Source: Gammaproteobacteria bacterium
Lineage (GTDB): Bacteria > Pseudomonadota > Gammaproteobacteria > JAURND01
Direction of reading: 5' to 3'
Assembly (NCBI GenBank): GCA_035546635.1
Contig: DASZWJ010000031.1
Location: forward strand, 53,675-117,674
DNA: 64,000 nucleotides
Shown one piece after another: positions 57,101-64,000 of this stretch. The notes under the pieces were generated by a model. That model was not told where the DNA came from. It did not search any database and saw only the letters and a list, made by a program, of their open reading frames with translations. A program made the translations under genes and the position numbers. Within the stretch, counting starts at the first letter, position 1. The number at the start of each line of letters is the position of its first letter.

Positions 57101-57728
57101 AAGCCGCATCGGTCACGCAATTGGTGCCGCCAAAATTAAAACGATTCGCAATTCGGCCGCTGACTACATTTCCCAGCAATCCAGGAAACATGCTTTCACC
57201 CCAAGCCACGTAGGAATTGCTCACTTGTTGGCAAATTCTCTCTTCAATCTCTTTATCAACCCCAGCCTCACGCAAAGCCTTGCGCCAAATCGGCTGCTGC
57301 AGCCGCGCTGAAGCTTGAACAACCAATTCTTGCGCAGAAGTCACCCCCAAAATCACATTTGCACGGCTTAAATCCGCCGTTTTATCAAAATCTTGACCAA
57401 AAGCATCAATTAACAGCTGTTTGGTGGCCATCAAGGCCAATAATTGCGTGGTATCCGTCTGGGGTACATTGGCTGGAGGGATGCCATATTCCACTGGATC
57501 AAACGCCACTGGGGAGATAAAAGCTCCGCGTTTGCAATAGGTCTTGTCCACTGCTTTGGGGTCTTTATCATAATAATCTTGTATTAACCAATGGGTCGGG
57601 GGCACATCGGTAATCAAATCAACCCCGTTGGCTATGGCTTGCCAAAATCCTTGCGCACTCGCTGAGCCGGGAAATATCGCACCGATACCAATGATGGCGA
57701 TGGGCTCAAAATGGGGCTTATTTGGCAT
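54069..57728 (-). CDS. pfaA: Pfa-like synthase KS-AT-ACP subunit
   Basis: A 1219-residue first subunit. KS is about 8-460: TDAACASSLAAL (Cys210), EAHGTGTTAGD and KSQIGHTKAAAG. The malonyl/acyl transferase, about 590-890, has ALLFPGQGSQYLNMG and AGHSFGELLALHAA. A helical and then Pro/Ala/Val-rich linker covers about 960-1130. A single ACP ends the protein, with DLGIDSIKRVEIL (phosphopantetheine Ser1175); bacterial PfaA usually has several ACPs. The zero frame stops five codons after a run of seven A. No phosphopantetheinyl transferase gene is in the window, so it must come from elsewhere. It is the first gene of the leftward operon. Confidence 0.92.
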   Translation of the reverse strand: MPNKPHFEPIAIIGIGAIFPGSASAQGFWQAIANGVDLITDVPPTHWLIQDYYDKDPKAVDKTYCKRGAFISPVAFDPVEYGIPPANVPQTDTTQLLALMATKQLLIDAFGQDFDKTADLSRANVILGVTSAQELVVQASARLQQPIWRKALREAGVDKEIEERICQQVSNSYVAWGESMFPGLLGNVVSGRIANRFNFGGTNCVTDAACASSLAALSMAVDELQLGKADLAITGGADTFNDIFMYMCFSKTPALSMSGDCRPFAKSADGTILGEGIGLVALKRLSDAERDNNAIYAVIRGIGSASDGRSKSVYAPVAAGQAVAIQRSYEMAGFLPRTVELIEAHGTGTTAGDAAECEGLKLAFQAQPETFKPWCAIGSVKSQIGHTKAAAGAAALVKTIMALRHKVLPPTIKVDEPNPKLGLHDSPFYINTETRPWIRTQDYPRRAGVSAFGFGGTNFHVALEEYTGSKPAARLRTFPTELVLLSADSPEALIAKAQELEQRISADSDALVYLAKTSQLAFNPQQPARLALVASDAIDLINKLQRANAELSAKPLQTYAQKELYYNYGTQSGNTALLFPGQGSQYLNMGADLCMAFDLSQAVWDEADSIELERGVKLHEIVFPCPVFQKEDEQKQQTKLAQTEWTQPALAVTSLTQLALLQTLGVKADTYAGHSFGELLALHAAQVFDKTTLIKIARKRGELMAEAGRNIPGAMTAVICANSQALLEKIALWQIEVTPANYNSPEQIVFSGTLTAIQILEAKLQQEKISFRRLPVSTAFHSRIIEAAHKPFLDYLSTLTFNQPRQPVYANTSGSIYPEDPQQIKRILAEQLLHPVRFVTQIEAMYAAGIRTFIEVGPQGVLTNLVKKILTGKAVTTINMDNKGLHGITSLWNALGQLAVNGVKLDFTALWQDYREPAPPPSVEEERFTLTISGTNYGKPYPPLDDDGSLLEVNPNPTGHSRENLDPTEMTIERKEPMLHNHNKISGNGDHASLREDTLNKILNLYEKLQEEVTKAHLEYQEHSEKSHLAYLNEARAALDDIRQLALEVEAESSHAGEAVDRHPKELSVAPVIEPTSPVAAVNAPVAPAAPVVVQKMQAPPPVAKVESLPAAPQPVVPAPVIPVIAQPIVVAAVDTKVDAGMQDIILAIVADKTGYPQDTLSMDMDLEADLGIDSIKRVEILSAIQEKLPNLPELKPTELATLRTFEEIAAYIKKQPGV

Positions 57729-57788
57729 TGTAGTGTCCTATTTTTTCTAAATTGAATACGGAAAAAATTTCTTTTTATATGAAGATAA

Positions 57789-57821
57789 ATTTTAGTATAA
57801 TGCCCTTAAGATAATATTAAA
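57789..57821 (-). promoter_or_regulatory. PmrA-like box and -10 of the Pfa-like operon
   Basis: On the minus strand TTTAATATT (from 57821) and CTTAAGGGC (from 57810) begin 11 nt apart. TAAAAT (57794-57789) lies 16 nt after the second half-site start; TATACT five bases closer is another possible -10. The transcript would start near 57782, about 54 nt before pfaA. On the plus strand TATAAT at 57796-57801 may serve the U-box gene, so the regions overlap. Confidence 0.55.
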
Positions 57822-57967
57822 AAGTTCGAAAATTTCTAATATTCTCTCTGCACTTCCTTCCTATTCAGCCAAACAGCACATAGATATAAAATCTTGTACA
57901 TTCTGCATTCTTTTCCCATTGATAGGGGTTACCAAAAAAAGGAGCATAACTACTACGGGAAACTATT

Positions 57968-60121
57968 ATGGAAACGCCTACTGAATCCAAAATTCCGCAA
58001 AAAAAATCCAATATTCTTGAAGCTTTTAAGCTAACCTGTCCTTTAACTGGGGAATTAATGGAAAACCCTGTAACGGCGGTTGACCGCTTTAGTTATGAAG
58101 AAAAGGCTATTAGACAGCGCTTTCAGCAAGGTGATTTCACCAGTCCTACCACACGAAAAGCCTTGCCCATTCCAGAAAATATGCCAGAGCCTATTTTAGC
58201 GAAAAACCATATCCTGAAACAGGCTATAGAATATTTTAAGGCGGAATTCGCAAAATTGGGTATAAACCCTGAAGATGCCGATCAAGCCTGGCTGGATCAA
58301 GAATTGCATATTTTTGACTTTAAGCAACAATTATTAAATCAATGCTGCCACCATTTACCCACTAAAGCTGAACCATCCGATCATAAAAAACTCAGTTCTA
58401 CCGGCAGTGCACTGCGCACCATGAAAATCGTTCCTCCTAGCATTCCACAAGTTTTAGTAGCAGAAAGCAAAGAGACTGAAGTTAAAACTGTTTTTAATCC
58501 TCAAGACTTAATGCGTCAAGCAGTGGCGTACTATCATTTGGGCCAGTTCAGCAAGTCTTTGCCTTTATTATTGCAAGCTGCCAAACTAAGACAACCCGGT
58601 GTTTATTCTATTCTGGCAAATATCTATTCCAGAGGGGGTGGAGGGGTGGCCCAAGATCAAGCAAAAGCTAATTTATATAGTGTATTCATCACCTATATGG
58701 ATACTCCCACCTTCCGCATGCTTGAAAAAGATGCGAAAAACCCAGGAATTCTCGAATCTTTAACAGCTGCTCACTTCCGACTCAACCTCCCTCTAAATGA
58801 GCCCCTTCAAGATTATCCCTCTGCTTTAGTCAAATACGGCAAGGAACGGTGTTCAGCTGCAGAAGCTTGGAGCTATTTTAAACAAGCAGCCCAACAAAGT
58901 TTTACCCCCGCATATTATGAAATTGGCATGTGCTATCTTAAAGGAACTGGAACCCACCAAGATATACATGGGGCAATACAATTTTTGCAATCAGCTGCTG
59001 AGAAAGGACATATTCTAGCCATATTACAGTTAGCAGAAATTTATGAAAATGGCTATAAGGATAAATTTGATGAAATTGTCCCAGACATGCAGTTAGCCAT
59101 AAAACACTATACACAGGCAGCAGAATTAGGCTCAGAAGTCGCTCAACTTAGATTATGTAAATTATATTGCTGGGGAGATAAAGGACAAAAGAGCAATATA
59201 CCTTTAGCTATGTACTGGGGTTTTCAGGGCTTTGCCCAAGGGGATGTGGAGTGCCAATTTATGTTGGGAGGCTGTTACAGAATGCCTTCCCCGTACAAAA
59301 ATACCGATAAGGCAGATTACTTGCAAGAACAAGCATTGCATAAAGGGAGCACTATAGCTATCAACAGCTTAGAGTTGAGTTGTTACAAGCCAGAAAATCC
59401 AGATGTAACAAAATCTATTAGCCTTTTAAATACCTTTGCCAAAACTTACCCTGAGAAAAGTCAGCAAGCACAAATAGCTTCTCGGGCGCTTAATTTACTG
59501 GCTATTAATCCAGAATTTGCACAAATTATCGCTTCAGTCGCTTCAGCCGCACCCGTAGGCTTACCTCATTCTGAGGAACATCAACAAAGTCCTGATTTAG
59601 CATTGATCGAAGATGAAAAAAACAAGCGAGCGTTAAATTATATCCCTAATGTAGATTGGGCCACATGCCCTATATCCTTGCAGTTAATGCGTTCACCATT
59701 AATTAATTTTTACGGTCAAACTTTTGACTCACCAGCTTTAGAAAAGTGGTTAGGTACTGGCAATTGGACATGCCCTAAAACTAGAAAACCACTATCCGAT
59801 GAAATGCTAATTACTGATCTTTCTTTAAAAGGCGCGCTGGCATTTTTGACTGTTCTAACGGCTTTGCAACAACAAGCTGTCATTGTAAAGACGTTGGAAA
59901 CACAAGTGCAAAAAACCCAAAAAAATATTTCAGAAGAAAAAAAGGCAGGTTGCTCCTTAATACCCATTCCTAACAAAAATACAACAAGGGCAGCTACACC
60001 CTCACCCGTCATACTTGCATCTCAATCTTCAAAAAAATCTCAAGGCGATGACCTAAGCGACTCTTTGTCCAAAGAAAAACCAGAAAAAACATCCTTATCA
60101 TTACCTTCTAGGAATTCATAA
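57968..60121 (+). CDS. Double U-box protein with Sel1-like repeats, candidate effector
   Basis: A 717-residue protein without signal peptide. About residues 20-92 are a U-box (CPLTGELMENPVTAVDRFSY, then SPTTRKALP and KNHILKQAIEYF). About 178-510 hold Sel1/TPR-like repeats (AAEAWSYFKQAAQQSFTPAY, YEIGMCYLKGTGTHQDIHGA and similar). About 558-627 are a second U-box (CPISLQLMRSPLINFYGQTF, WTCPKTRKPLS). U-boxes recruit ubiquitin-conjugating enzymes, and Legionella LubX also has two. The tail (SLSKEKPEKTSLSLPSRNS) is rich in Ser and Glu/Lys, as in many Dot/Icm substrates. Host ubiquitination is inference. An AAAGGAG 24 nt upstream and a weak GGGA nearer leave the start site fairly but not fully secure. 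Confidence 0.85.
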   Translation: METPTESKIPQKKSNILEAFKLTCPLTGELMENPVTAVDRFSYEEKAIRQRFQQGDFTSPTTRKALPIPENMPEPILAKNHILKQAIEYFKAEFAKLGINPEDADQAWLDQELHIFDFKQQLLNQCCHHLPTKAEPSDHKKLSSTGSALRTMKIVPPSIPQVLVAESKETEVKTVFNPQDLMRQAVAYYHLGQFSKSLPLLLQAAKLRQPGVYSILANIYSRGGGGVAQDQAKANLYSVFITYMDTPTFRMLEKDAKNPGILESLTAAHFRLNLPLNEPLQDYPSALVKYGKERCSAAEAWSYFKQAAQQSFTPAYYEIGMCYLKGTGTHQDIHGAIQFLQSAAEKGHILAILQLAEIYENGYKDKFDEIVPDMQLAIKHYTQAAELGSEVAQLRLCKLYCWGDKGQKSNIPLAMYWGFQGFAQGDVECQFMLGGCYRMPSPYKNTDKADYLQEQALHKGSTIAINSLELSCYKPENPDVTKSISLLNTFAKTYPEKSQQAQIASRALNLLAINPEFAQIIASVASAAPVGLPHSEEHQQSPDLALIEDEKNKRALNYIPNVDWATCPISLQLMRSPLINFYGQTFDSPALEKWLGTGNWTCPKTRKPLSDEMLITDLSLKGALAFLTVLTALQQQAVIVKTLETQVQKTQKNISEEKKAGCSLIPIPNKNTTRAATPSPVILASQSSKKSQGDDLSDSLSKEKPEKTSLSLPSRNS

Positions 60122-60132
60122 TAAAATAAAGG

Positions 60133-60166
60133 TAAGTTATCCCACAGCTTCATGTGGGATAACTTA
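60133..60166. terminator. 14-bp hairpin terminator between convergent genes
   Basis: Perfect arms TAAGTTATCCCACA and TGTGGGATAACTTA around a 6-nt loop lie 12 bp after the U-box gene and 13 bp before the end of the coiled-coil gene. It is symmetric and flanked by A and T, so it can serve both directions. Confidence 0.75.
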
Positions 60167-60178
60167 ATCTGATGTGTT

Positions 60179-63100
60179 TTACACAATGCTGGCAGCTGAT
60201 ACGAGTAAATTCCTGCTTTCACTTTCTTCTGCGTCCTCATCAGAGTCCGGTTCAGGTTGAGGCGTTGGTGGCCCTACCTCTACCTGAGCAGCTTTACCCC
60301 CTGCCGATGACGAGTTTAAGAAACTCATGCTTGGCGGTGGTGCCTTCTGTAGCGGCTTATCCTGCTCCTCTACTGTTGCGCTACTAATCACCTTTGTATA
60401 GCGATCATCAATCTCCCCGTGCCCAACATAATCCCCTGATCCGTAAGGATGATTTTTAAGATGATTGTCAAATAATCGCAAATAATGTTCCTCTAAATAA
60501 ACTACATAGAGTTCATTGCACAACGCTTCATCTTTTACTGAGCTAAAATCCTCAATTGTAAGCGACATCTCTTCAACTTCAGCCGGAATATGTAATAGGC
60601 CTTTTAACTCCTTAATTTCTTTTTCTAAAGGACCAATCTGCTCTTTATATGACAATAAATGATTATGTTCCAAAAAGCCCTGAGCTTCTCCCTCAAGTTT
60701 TAATTGCAGTTTTTTACTCTTATACAACTCAAGATTGCGTCTTATTTGCTTCTCATCTAATACCACTTCATTTCTAGCTGGAACTGGAAGTACTGGCGTT
60801 GAAGACATGCTACCACTAGTCATAGAAGATCCGCTACTACTGCTTGAGGCTACGCTCGAACTTTGTGCCGAGGCACTATAACTAGCAGGGTCTCGTTTTG
60901 CCAAATCCTCCAATAACGGCTTTATTTTCGCAATTGCTCCTTGATCCAGGCGGCTTATGTCTTTTGGTGTCCAGCCCATTGACTCTAATTGTGCTTTCTC
61001 TACTTCAGTTAATTCTGCAGCCGTTAATTTTTTATCAACTACAACAGTCTCCTTTCCTTCAGCAGGTGATTCCTTTTCAGCTTGGTTAAGTGCTTGTTCT
61101 AGTTTGTAGAATTCGTCTTTTATTCCAGTGATCTGCTCCCGAATACTTGCTATTGCTTTGTCATTTCTCGCTTTTGCTTCTGCAGCTGCTTCTGCAACTC
61201 CATCATTCGCAACTAATTGTTTGTAACACAACGTGCTAGTGTATCGACCCAAACCTAATGCAGTTAAACCTACGGGATCAAATCCAGCTGCTTCTAAACG
61301 CCTCATTTCTGGAAGAGCTAAAACAAATACCTTACCTCCTGGTGGAACATCCTGCGCTGTAGTAGCCATGCGTTTATCAAGTGCTACCAACCCTTCGACA
61401 ATCTCCCGCTTCGTACCAGGTATATTAGTTAAAATAGATTCAACCAGATCTTGCGTAGTTTGAATTTTTTTAGTTTTAACCTCCTTCTCCTTTTCGTCTT
61501 TAGCTTCTTTATAGACTGGTACTTCATGTTTGTCTTCAGAAAGAACTTTAGGTTTTTCTTTCGTTTCTTTTAAATCGCCCGTCTTCTCTTTGGAATCTAC
61601 CCCTGCTTTAGTTATCGCTAACTCCATTTCTGATTTTTTAACTTTTAAACTGCTTAATTCCTCAGTTAGTGATTTTATCTTAGCATTAAGGTTTTTCTTA
61701 GCTTCGTCTACAGTAGTCCCTAAGCCTTTTTCAAATTCAGCTGTTCTTTCCTTGATTTCTGCGTTTCTTTTCTCAACTACACGTTTAACGTTTGCGGACG
61801 AGGTCAGATGTTTTTGAACTTTTCTCCATTCTTCTGCCAATTCAGCATTTATCTTAGGTTCAAATTTTTTCTGTAATAATGCTTGAAATTGACCATCTGT
61901 CAGTTGGGCTATAAATGCTGAGACGCCGCGCGGCAAATAATTAGTTGCATAATCAAGCGTAGTAGATGAGCCATGATTACTTGCAATTAGCCCATACAAT
62001 CTAGACCAGGCATCAGGAGTCAATTTTTGAAATCTTTGCCCCAGATCAGAAAGCGAACGTATACTAAATAAATTATTCGGAATTGCTGATACGCCCAAAC
62101 CTACTAACGCAGAAAACGCCTCCAGCCCTGCCTTTTTCGCACGCCCTCCAGAAGCTGACAGCATTGCTGCTGATAACTCTAACATTTTTCCAACTAATTT
62201 CATGTGATTTTTGACATCATTCAAATCCATTTGAAAAATTTGCTTCGCACTCCAGGACGCTCCTAAATAGCCTAAAATTCCAGCCACACCCCCAGCTATT
62301 GCTGCTACACCGGCTGCCATTGCCCCTATCTTGGAGTCACCCAAAACATTTTTAACCGTCCAGTTAATAACTTGATATTGTGAATTATCTTTGTCGGATA
62401 AATCACTTCTACCTTTTAAAAATCCTGCAAAAACATAAAATGGAGCGATATCAATAGCCGTTAATGCTCTACCCGAAATCTCAGCATACGCTACAAGTAT
62501 GCTTAAGATGGCTGAAGCTCTGATAGTTAAAGCATGAAAATATTGGTCGCATATATGACTATCCTCAAAAGCTCTATCACTTTCTTCTACGGATGCCCAC
62601 TTTAACTTAGGTATTTCAACATAAGATCTTTGAAGCTCAACTAAAGTCTCATAAAATAGTCTCAACTCATCACTCAGAAGTTCCAACAATTTTTTTCCAT
62701 GACCAAGTCTTATCGCTGTATACTCATTTCCAATCAACTCACCCAGAGGGGTAAATAATTCTTTATTATTGCTATATAACCACTCCAACGTTTTATAGCC
62801 TGGAGACTTACCACTTCCTAATACAGAATTTATCGCATTGTTAATAGCATCCGGCGAGGAAGTTCGGCAAAGATTTGTGTGCAAACCTTCAACTAAAGCT
62901 GCAAATTCTTCTGGAAATTGATTCCTGATTTCGCCAAGCTCTGTTCCTGCTAAGAAGCCATCTAATTTTTCAGTTATATTTTTCCTTGCTAAAGCCAAAT
63001 TTCTTGGTTCCAGCACCTCCATCGGACGAGGAGCTTGCTTAGATTCATCCTGCTGTTGGCCTGTACGGATAGTCGAAATGGTTTGATTGGCTTTTTTTTC

Positions 63101-63652
63101 ATCTCCATTACCTGGGATATATCCGCGTACTATCAAATTAACTTGATTACGGTGCGGTCCAACCACTGCAGGACCCACCATTGTTCCAGTCAGGAAGTCT
63201 CTTACAGCACCCCCAGCAGATCCATTGAGTGACGCAATATCAGCTCTAAATGGTGTCACACGATCAGGATGAGCAAGATCAATAGCAGATAATTCTCTTA
63301 GTACTGCTTCTTCAGTAGTGGGTGTATATCTGCTGTCAATGCGAGTTTTCAGTTTTTTGAGCTTATCTAATTCTTTGCTAATTTCATCTATTTTAGCAGA
63401 TATTTCCTTTATCCTTGGTTCGCTTTTCCAAGCTTTAACCTGAGTGGTAGCTTTCATATATTGAGCAGCTCTCTCAGCCTCTTGCTCTTCAGTCCCTGGC
63501 AATGGTCGATATAACCCAGGACCACTTAGATCAACATCCACATTTATCTTTTTTTCTTTTGGCGGTGGCGCTATTGGCCCACCCAATTTCTTTTCATCAC
63601 CATGCAACATTGGCTGAAGTTCTACACCGTTCTCTACGTTTTGCTCAGTCAT
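60179..63652 (-). CDS. Large coiled-coil protein with central hydrophobic helices, candidate effector
   Basis: A 1157-residue protein of unknown family. Residues about 80-110 are a coiled coil (IKEISAKIDEISKELDKLKK). About 441-470 are a Gly/Ala-rich hydrophobic stretch (GAMAAGVAAIAGGVAGILGY) that could enter membranes. About 625-720 form a second coiled coil followed by a Lys/Glu-rich stretch. AQLESMGWTPKDISRL near 890 is faintly UBA-like. A Ser-rich linker (about 920-950) precedes a helical region and a Pro/Glu tail (PQPEPDSDEDAEESESRNLL). No signal peptide is seen. GAGGG precedes the ATG. Its PmrA-like promoter suggests a type IV secretion substrate; that is inference. Confidence 0.75.
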   Translation of the reverse strand: MTEQNVENGVELQPMLHGDEKKLGGPIAPPPKEKKINVDVDLSGPGLYRPLPGTEEQEAERAAQYMKATTQVKAWKSEPRIKEISAKIDEISKELDKLKKLKTRIDSRYTPTTEEAVLRELSAIDLAHPDRVTPFRADIASLNGSAGGAVRDFLTGTMVGPAVVGPHRNQVNLIVRGYIPGNGDEKKANQTISTIRTGQQQDESKQAPRPMEVLEPRNLALARKNITEKLDGFLAGTELGEIRNQFPEEFAALVEGLHTNLCRTSSPDAINNAINSVLGSGKSPGYKTLEWLYSNNKELFTPLGELIGNEYTAIRLGHGKKLLELLSDELRLFYETLVELQRSYVEIPKLKWASVEESDRAFEDSHICDQYFHALTIRASAILSILVAYAEISGRALTAIDIAPFYVFAGFLKGRSDLSDKDNSQYQVINWTVKNVLGDSKIGAMAAGVAAIAGGVAGILGYLGASWSAKQIFQMDLNDVKNHMKLVGKMLELSAAMLSASGGRAKKAGLEAFSALVGLGVSAIPNNLFSIRSLSDLGQRFQKLTPDAWSRLYGLIASNHGSSTTLDYATNYLPRGVSAFIAQLTDGQFQALLQKKFEPKINAELAEEWRKVQKHLTSSANVKRVVEKRNAEIKERTAEFEKGLGTTVDEAKKNLNAKIKSLTEELSSLKVKKSEMELAITKAGVDSKEKTGDLKETKEKPKVLSEDKHEVPVYKEAKDEKEKEVKTKKIQTTQDLVESILTNIPGTKREIVEGLVALDKRMATTAQDVPPGGKVFVLALPEMRRLEAAGFDPVGLTALGLGRYTSTLCYKQLVANDGVAEAAAEAKARNDKAIASIREQITGIKDEFYKLEQALNQAEKESPAEGKETVVVDKKLTAAELTEVEKAQLESMGWTPKDISRLDQGAIAKIKPLLEDLAKRDPASYSASAQSSSVASSSSSGSSMTSGSMSSTPVLPVPARNEVVLDEKQIRRNLELYKSKKLQLKLEGEAQGFLEHNHLLSYKEQIGPLEKEIKELKGLLHIPAEVEEMSLTIEDFSSVKDEALCNELYVVYLEEHYLRLFDNHLKNHPYGSGDYVGHGEIDDRYTKVISSATVEEQDKPLQKAPPPSMSFLNSSSAGGKAAQVEVGPPTPQPEPDSDEDAEESESRNLLVSAASIV

Positions 63653-63806
63653 TTTAAACCCTCAATCATATCTACAAAAAATATTAAATTTATTTTAATC
63701 ACCCACTTACATATTCCTTAAAAACATTTAACTTTTGAATTATCTACGCATGCATAAAAATCAAAAATTACACTCACTCTGTTTTTATCCATCATTTGTA
63801 AAAACT

Positions 63807-63839
63807 ATAGTACACCGGAAAAATTAAAATAATATTAAG
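63807..63839 (-). promoter_or_regulatory. PmrA-like box and -10 of the coiled-coil gene
   Basis: On the minus strand CTTAATATT (from 63839), a perfect half-site, and TTTAATTTT (from 63828) begin 11 nt apart. TACTAT (63812-63807) lies 16 nt after the second half-site start. The leader would be about 150 nt. Another TTAA pair with 11-nt spacing near 63690 lacks a well placed -10, a reminder that such pairs occur by chance in AT-rich DNA. The rest of 63653-63964 shows nothing else I can call. Confidence 0.65.
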
Positions 63840-63964
63840 GGCACTTCTTGAAATTACCAATCGAATTGCCTCAGAAATAACCTAACCGAAGGACCCCCAA
63901 TTTAAAGGTAAAAACCCCAACGTTGCCTCATAATTCACCTAACTTAAGGAAAAGGGGTGAATTT

Positions 63965-64000
63965 ATGAAAAAAGGCGTCAATTTAGAGCATTTCTTGATC
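63965..64000 (+). CDS. Possible gene start, cut by the window edge
   Basis: An ATG at 63965 opens a frame (MKKGVNLEHFLI) that runs off the window. AAGGAAAAGGGG lies about 8-20 nt upstream. Twelve codons are too few to identify it. Confidence 0.3.
   Translation, partial: MKKGVNLEHFLI

Noticed and set aside
57805..57842. PmrA-like control of the U-box gene on the plus strand
   Set aside because: The TTAA pair is symmetric, so it can be read both ways, but on the plus strand no -10 lies 16 nt after the second half-site. A TATAAT at 57796 is a simpler promoter.
63680..63705. Second PmrA-like box nearer the coiled-coil gene
   Set aside because: The 11-nt spacing is present but the -10 at the expected place is poor, and the transcript would start almost at the ribosome binding site.

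Overview
The window looks like the chromosome of a host-associated gammaproteobacterium of the Legionellales type (Legionella/Coxiella relatives). GC content is moderate to low. It carries proteins with eukaryote-type domains (U-box, F-box-like, Sel1 repeats), four promoters that resemble the PmrA-controlled effector promoters of Legionella and Coxiella, and ordinary gammaproteobacterial genes (RoxA, YhdP, RecQ). I saw no rRNA, tRNA, CRISPR array or complete insertion sequence. Placement below order level is inference.

Layout. 1-2600: a broken small gene, a secreted two-domain lectin (CVNH plus MVL), an M20 amidohydrolase and a 48-residue ORF. 2647-24639: a trehalose/alpha-glucan locus with a leftward GH100/debranching-like glycosidase and then eight rightward genes: GlgE, TreS-maltokinase fusion, MalQ-GlgB fusion, OtsA-OtsB fusion, TreZ, a GH57 enzyme, TreY and a GH15 enzyme. 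24.8-31.1 kb: accessory genes, namely an EamA transporter, a DUF559 protein, a lone HicB, an inverse autotransporter, a Phd/YefM antitoxin with a PIN toxin broken by an amber codon, and a DUF2975/HTH pair. 31.4-45 kb: RoxA, an acidic repeat protein, a DUF883 protein, a glycine-zipper lipoprotein, a DUF72 protein, RecQ, YhdP, gene ghosts and an F-box-like protein. 45.1-57.7 kb: a leftward polyunsaturated-fatty-acid-type (Pfa-like) lipid synthase operon. 58-63.7 kb: a double U-box/Sel1 protein and a large coiled-coil protein.

How the genes fit together. OtsAB would make trehalose. TreS-Mak, GlgE and GlgB would turn trehalose into branched alpha-glucan by way of maltose-1-phosphate. TreY/TreZ would turn glucan back into trehalose, and MalQ, GH57, GH15 and the debranching-like enzyme would trim or degrade it. 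No glgA, glgC or glgP is present. The Pfa-like operon supplies KS-AT-ACP, KR-DH, KS-CLF-AT, DH-DH and enoyl reductase modules. Its first two reading frames appear to be joined by a -1 ribosomal frameshift (slippery A7, 5-nt spacer, 12-bp bulged stem, upstream Shine-Dalgarno-like GAGGAG).

Four promoters share one geometry: two TTAA-cored half-sites exactly 11 nt apart and a -10 hexamer exactly 16 nt after the start of the second half-site. They precede the F-box-like protein, the acidic repeat protein, the coiled-coil protein and the Pfa-like operon, which suggests one regulator (PmrA-like) controls putative effectors and the lipid synthase together.

A family of palindromic repeats (CCCCCTTTGAAAAAGGGGG cores, often paired into elements of about 150 bp) fills many gaps. 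It supplies the stop codon and last residues of six genes, and one short copy is flanked by an 11-bp direct repeat like a target-site duplication.
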